Source of the DNA: Hyaloperonospora brassicae
Lineage: Eukaryota; Oomycota; Peronosporomycetes; Peronosporales; Peronosporaceae
Length of the DNA: 64,000 bases
Assembly (NCBI GenBank): GCA_947650285.1
Contig: CANTFL010001415.1
Location: 1 to 64,000 of the forward strand
Direction of reading: 5' to 3'
Shown: positions 59,404 to 64,000 of the stretch, one piece after another
Numbering within the stretch: position 1 is the first letter of the stretch
Layout of the letters: the number at the start of each line of letters is the position of its first letter
The notes under the pieces: model-generated
Seen by the model: only the letters and a program-made list of their open reading frames with translations
Told to the model about the DNA's origin: nothing
The model's database searches: none
Made by a program: the position numbers and the translations under genes

Positions 59404-60659
59404 TTAAACTCTGGTTACTCTGACCAGTAACATGAATAGTCAGTGCTCCGGGCAAGGATAGAAAAAAGAAGTTATAGGATATAAATTTCTTGAATACTTA
59501 TCAATCTGCGATGTACGTGAAAATTCGTCGTCATGCATCAAAATAATAATAACTAATAAAATCTGCCCGCCTATCCTGGGGAAGGGATGCACTTTGCCCC
59601 CCGTTAAATATAGTTTAGTGGCGAGACTAAGTGAATGTATCACCTCAGGAAGTATTTGGCCAGTGGGTTCGTCGATTAGAACACCCTCCTCCCTCATTAT
59701 TTGCTATCGGAAGCGGCCTTCCAACCTGGCAATTAAGAGCACATTAAAGGCCAGGAGGATAACCTTCCTACGATTACACGAATAGCCGGAAGCGACTAGC
59801 TACCTAAAGAATTTTGTTGTGATCCCGCTTGCGACGAAGTCGGTAGAAAGTGGCTACCTACTGGCCCACCGAATGAAGCATATCCGCTCAAAGCCCTAGA
59901 TCTACCTCTACCAAGGTGAACACATCTCCGTCTTAGTCCTAATTTTCTGAAAAGTTCAACCCGCCAGGCGATGGGTACACAGGGTAAGTCAAGGTCCATA
60001 CGCGGCATCGAGGCACACCCATAAGTCGGCCGTCCGGCACAGTGTATTTTGGGGGGGATCATCACGAAATTTTTAGAAATCACTCCACCGCACTTGTTTT
60101 TTTTACGAATACCACCCTGACTGCAACCTTTATTTAGAAAATTAAGATGTTTGGTGTCGTACGTATCCACCACCGGATCGTGATCGCGTCATTGATCACG
60201 TTCTCACTCGAGATCGATTTTTCCGGATCGGATCGCGTTGTACGATGCGCCTCCACTTGATCGCAGTTTTAGTCATGATCGTAGCCGCGCACTTGGTAGA
60301 AACTGTAGCCAGATCGCAATAGCGTTGAGATAAACACATCCAGCTTATCGCGATCTCCATATAGACCCAAATCGCGTGGTGTAATTTCACCATGTTGCAA
60401 TTACATTTGTAATCGTGCTTGCGATATTGATCGTGATTGCGTGGTTTGGGACTAACCTACTTATGGCGATACGCGAAGACAGTATGACGAAAGTGTGGAT
60501 CGCGAGAGCCGCCTAATGTGCGAAATCAGTTAGATAGGTGGAGCGCGTACGGATATGGGCCTGTTGGGACGAAAAAGGTGACCAAACGACTGATTGAAGG
60601 GAAACGGCTGTCCAAGTCACGCTGGTTAATCCACCTTCTATCCTGGATACCACTGGGTG

Positions 60660-60713
60660 GTGTGGATCACATAATGGGTGTGGATCACACAATGGATGTG
60701 GGTCATATACCGC
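60660..60713. repeat. 18-bp tandem repeat, three units
   Basis: 60660-60677 and 60678-60695 differ by one base (GTGTGGATCACAxAATGG). 60696-60713 is a weaker third copy, and a degenerate fourth may precede them. Confidence 0.82.
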
Positions 60714-61439
60714 GATCCACAATGGAGCGATCTACTTCGGAGTATCTGCTGTGGACCACATGAGGTAAGGGATGCATGACATAGAAGGGGGGCGTACAAA
60801 TGTTGACCTAGCGAACAGATAGTCATAGTCATAGATTTAAATTTGGTTGGTTGACATTAAACTAATATAAAATGGCAAAGAAAGACACGCGTCTACTTCT
60901 ACCGGGTAGGATATTTGGCCTCCCGTTGAATAGATCGTCACCCAGGTCTCTGCGAAGTTCGCCCTTGGATTGTTTGGCCAGGCGGAACTTCAATTCTCGC
61001 CCCCTTTCAACTTGAAAAGGACGCAGTGACCCTTTCGGTTCAGATTTAAGATCGCGAGACGGCTCAAGTGGTCAGAAGGCTCGCGTATCAAGCATCACCC
61101 CTGGCAAAGACGACTCTGGGAGAGCGCCCAAGTTACAAGCGATCGAGTGAAGAACTTCCACGAGATCTGCACCTAAGTTTGACCGGGTGAAGCATTTCGA
61201 CCCGATCAACACCTATCCCTGATACGGTCAAGTTCCGTTTCAGCTCAAGTTCACCAAGAAGAGCGCAACCTCCCCACAGACAAGTACACTAGGTGAGCAA
61301 GATGACACAGAGCACGGATTCGGGGTACCCCCTCCGTTATTCGGTCGTCTGGGCGCCAGTGGAGATTCGGGGTCACAAAGAAAAAAAATTGTGATCATCA
61401 CGCTACCACATACCTGATCCCGACCTCCACTGCGAAATT

Positions 61440-64000
61440 ACTTGTCACTTTAATTTATTTAATGAAAAGGGGATGAATATCAGGATACTGTTTATTAAGT
61501 TCCTGCTAGCAGAATATCAATATCACCTTCTTCCCGGAGAAATAAAATAAATGACAGAATAGGTAATTAATTATTAAGTGCATCACCTGCTATATTATCA
61601 TCGCATCGAGACTATTTAGTGGATAACCGGTTAGTAACATATAAAACTCCGACGAGGAAATTATTCTACATTTGCCAAAGTGCAGGCATCATGCTAGTCG
61701 CTTACAACATGTCAGACTGATACTATAATTTAAATATATCTTTACGTGTGCACAAGCGCATCCTTTGGTTCCCGGCAATGGTATTGGCCAAATATATACC
61801 CAGCCTCCTAAACACCCACAAGTACGAAGCCTCTAGTTTGCACGTAATCCTTGCACAGGACATTAAAATATTTAAAAGGCCTGAAAGATATCTACGAGAC
61901 AACGACCTAAATTTCTTGTGACTCTCAGATCTACGTAATTCCACTATCTCGATAATCCCACTAAGTTGTCATGTAGTGACAATGCAATGGCGAGGACCGT
62001 TATGTATCGGTAATTAATACATACGGGTTTAGTGGTTTTATCGATCGTCTATCCTTACAGTCGAGCGATGATACATTAATGGAATCGCATTATTAGATAC
62101 GATATATAAACACAAATTTATTGCAGAAAATGAAATGTGTGAAAGTTCACGATAAGTTTTTTTTATATGGACGAGGGTTATCTTAGTGCGCTAGCCACTA
62201 CCTAAGTTTGCTAGTAGTGCCATCAGGACAGGTGACAATGTAGCCTGAAAATGTCGTATAAAATACATGTTGGACGGCACGAAAGACTCGACACATGTAT
62301 TATGTATCTCAACATTGTTGATGTTAGGCACCGAATATGCGAAACGTTAGGCTCAGACTCGAAAACCAACTCGACTGCGACTGTATGTTACGACATAGCA
62401 CAAAGCAGGTAGATGTAAAGTCATCTTGCACCGAGTTTGTTGGTAGATGTTCCGTAATTAAGATGTAAATACTATCACGATAAAGTTCGTATGTAGATCC
62501 TTTTTGCATGTACATGTATTTTCTGGCCTTTTATCCATAGCAAAATCCGAGCAAATTCGTGCATGCTTTATATGGTTTATATTGGAATACCATCTGTGGG
62601 ACGATCTGATAGACTCCGCATAGGCTTAACACTACTTCTTGAAAGCTCTAACGGGCCTCGCCAATGTGTAGAGCACTTCAAAAGTATCTAATTATAGCCC
62701 CTGATGTATCTACGGCGACAACATACCGCAAAATGTATGAAAAAAGTACTTGAAAATCACAAACCTTAAACAATGCCTACATTGTCACTTAATAAGCGGC
62801 TTATATGTTTGAGATAATCGGCAAATCTCGGTAATCTTTTGTAGTCATTTTTATTCGGGAATCAAGAACCACGATCATTAAACGTTCGAGCCATTTCTCG
62901 CAAACTTGACCTCTATATCTAATCTAATTTTTATACAGTACTCTAGAGGACAAACGATGCGTATAATAAACAGCTTACCCAAACCTTTGTAGTTTTAGAA
63001 TTTCTACGTTGCCGCAATTTGATCTGTTCTACTCTACGTTCAATTATGCAAACGATCAGCCTGTAAACCACCTTAATCTATCGGTGCAACAAAGACACCT
63101 TATTGATCGATTTTAAATAGCGCTTGATAAAGGTACATTAAGTGCAAGTGAACCCGCATAACAAAGACAGTTTATTAATCGACCTCGAATATACCTTGAT
63201 ATTGGTACAATAAGTGGAAGTGAATCCGCATGATGATATCGAAAGCGGTAAAATTTACATTACGTTTTCGTAATCTGGGTTTACCTCTTTTAAACCATAT
63301 GCACGATCTTCTTAATGGGATGTTCCCAATATTTTTAAAATCAGGATATCGACGACATACGAAGTTGTATGCTGGCAAAGTCAATCGCTTGTGGTGGATT
63401 CTGTCAAAGACAATGATATATATACAATATTTGCTACGTCATAAATATACGGGTCGTACTCGTTGCGACAATTACGGGGTGATAAAAAAAATCTCATTTC
63501 AACATATAATGCTAATGCTATATCGACGTTCGATTAGCCATTGAGCAATTTTTTAAGCGACTAGTATGTACCTCTATCTTTGTGGTGAAGATAAAGATGA
63601 TAATATATTTTCTTTACCAATACGAACAACAATTAAAAAGTATACCACAAGATCACTAATACATTATATATATTTAAACAGTTTTATATAGGCAAAATTA
63701 TAAACATTATTTATAGCATACTGGACGGGGGTTTGAAGAAGTTTTGTTTAATTATGGCATGCAGTTCCCTACGCCACGATGGCGTTCCTCTGTGAGTCCA
63801 ACAAATAATTATTCCAGCTCTGAAAATATTTAGCATTAAAGACCCTGTATTGGAAACGAAACCTAATCAGTATGCAGAATCGAATAGCAATGACTTAGAA
63901 TTCAATCAGGCGGCTACGCTTGGACATGTACTACGATTGTTACTTAATTGTTTGTGCATTGCATATCTTCTGGTTGAACGCTTACCCATTTCCTTAGTTG
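61440..64000. other. AT-rich, gene-free DNA (right end)
   Basis: Composition is like 53.57-58.87 kb. The longest frame (63230-63544, + strand, 104 codons) has no recognisable motif. The only structure seen is a diverged 72-bp tandem duplication at 63088-63231. Confidence 0.5.
63088..63231. repeat. 72-bp tandem duplication
   Basis: 63088-63159 and 63160-63231 align without gaps (AACAAAGACA..TTATTxATCGA, then GGTACAxTAAGTGxAAGTGAA), with roughly three quarters identity. The two copies are old. Confidence 0.82.

Larger units (their letters stand above)
58870..61440 (+). mobile_element. GC-richer island with Gypsy-2-like LTR sequence
   Basis: An island of about 2.6 kb with normal base composition between two AT-rich stretches. 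Its right part (60780-61370) shares several phrases in the same order with the Gypsy-2 5' LTR region (26760-27330), including AAGATCGCGAGACGGCTCAA at 61048. It may be a 3' or solo LTR plus non-coding sequence of the same family. No coding domain is readable. Confidence 0.45.

Noticed and set aside
63230..63544. 104-codon frame as a small gene
   Set aside because: Basic, hydrophobic text from AT-rich DNA, no motif, no promoter-like sequence.
1..64000. RxLR or Crinkler effector genes, expected in oomycete repeat regions
   Set aside because: In the translated frames I saw no signal peptide followed by an RxLR-EER or LFLAK motif.

Overview
The window looks like a repeat-rich contig from an oomycete (Phytophthora, Bremia or Peronospora type). 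The only clear host gene is a two-intron co-chaperone gene. Its promoter has an oomycete-style initiator (TCATT...CACTTTTTC), and the surrounding Ty3/Gypsy chromovirus and Copia families have the domain wording usual in Peronosporales genomes. The organism call is inference from these features.

Layout: (1) 1-2.7 kb, no recognisable gene. (2) 2.73-4.81 kb, STI1/HOP, the Hsp70-Hsp90 organising protein, on the + strand, with a candidate heat-shock element and initiator just upstream; 577 aa after removing two introns. (3) 4.8-10.27 kb, unassigned sequence, probably an old decayed non-LTR element. (4) 10,267-18,292, a complete Ty3/Gypsy chromovirus on the - strand ('Gypsy-1') with ~412-bp LTRs and a perfect GCGGT target-site duplication. 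(5) 18,640-23,792, a complete but decayed Copia element on the - strand with 376-bp LTRs and a perfect ACAGC duplication. (6) ~24.0-26.3 kb, a decayed LINE reverse transcriptase on the + strand. Gypsy-1 and Copia may sit nested inside one old LINE. (7) ~26.4-36.4 kb, a heavily decayed + strand chromovirus ('Gypsy-2'). (8) 36,371-51,328, a 15-kb - strand chromovirus ('Gypsy-3') with 941-bp LTRs that are nearly identical although the interior is badly broken. (9) 51.3-53.6 kb, a decayed - strand coiled-coil reading frame, probably the 3' end of Gypsy-2. (10) 53.6-64 kb, mostly AT-rich DNA without genes, interrupted at ~58.9-61.4 kb by a 20-bp minisatellite and a second copy of Gypsy-2 LTR-like sequence.

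Two observations stand out. First, Gypsy-1 is saturated with short perfect inverted repeats (stems of 6-12 bp, mostly with loops of 1-12 nt) through its coding sequence and LTRs, about one every 40-45 bp in the two stretches I mapped. I saw nothing similar in STI1, the Copia element or the other Gypsy copies. Second, all three Gypsy elements carry, between the chromodomain and the 3' LTR, a reading frame on the opposite strand that looks like a coiled-coil protein with a Ser/Pro-rich or charged tail. In Gypsy-1 this frame overlaps the chromodomain gene on the other strand.

Limits: all homology calls come from reading translations and motifs without a database. Boundaries of decayed elements are approximate, and percent identities are hand counts.
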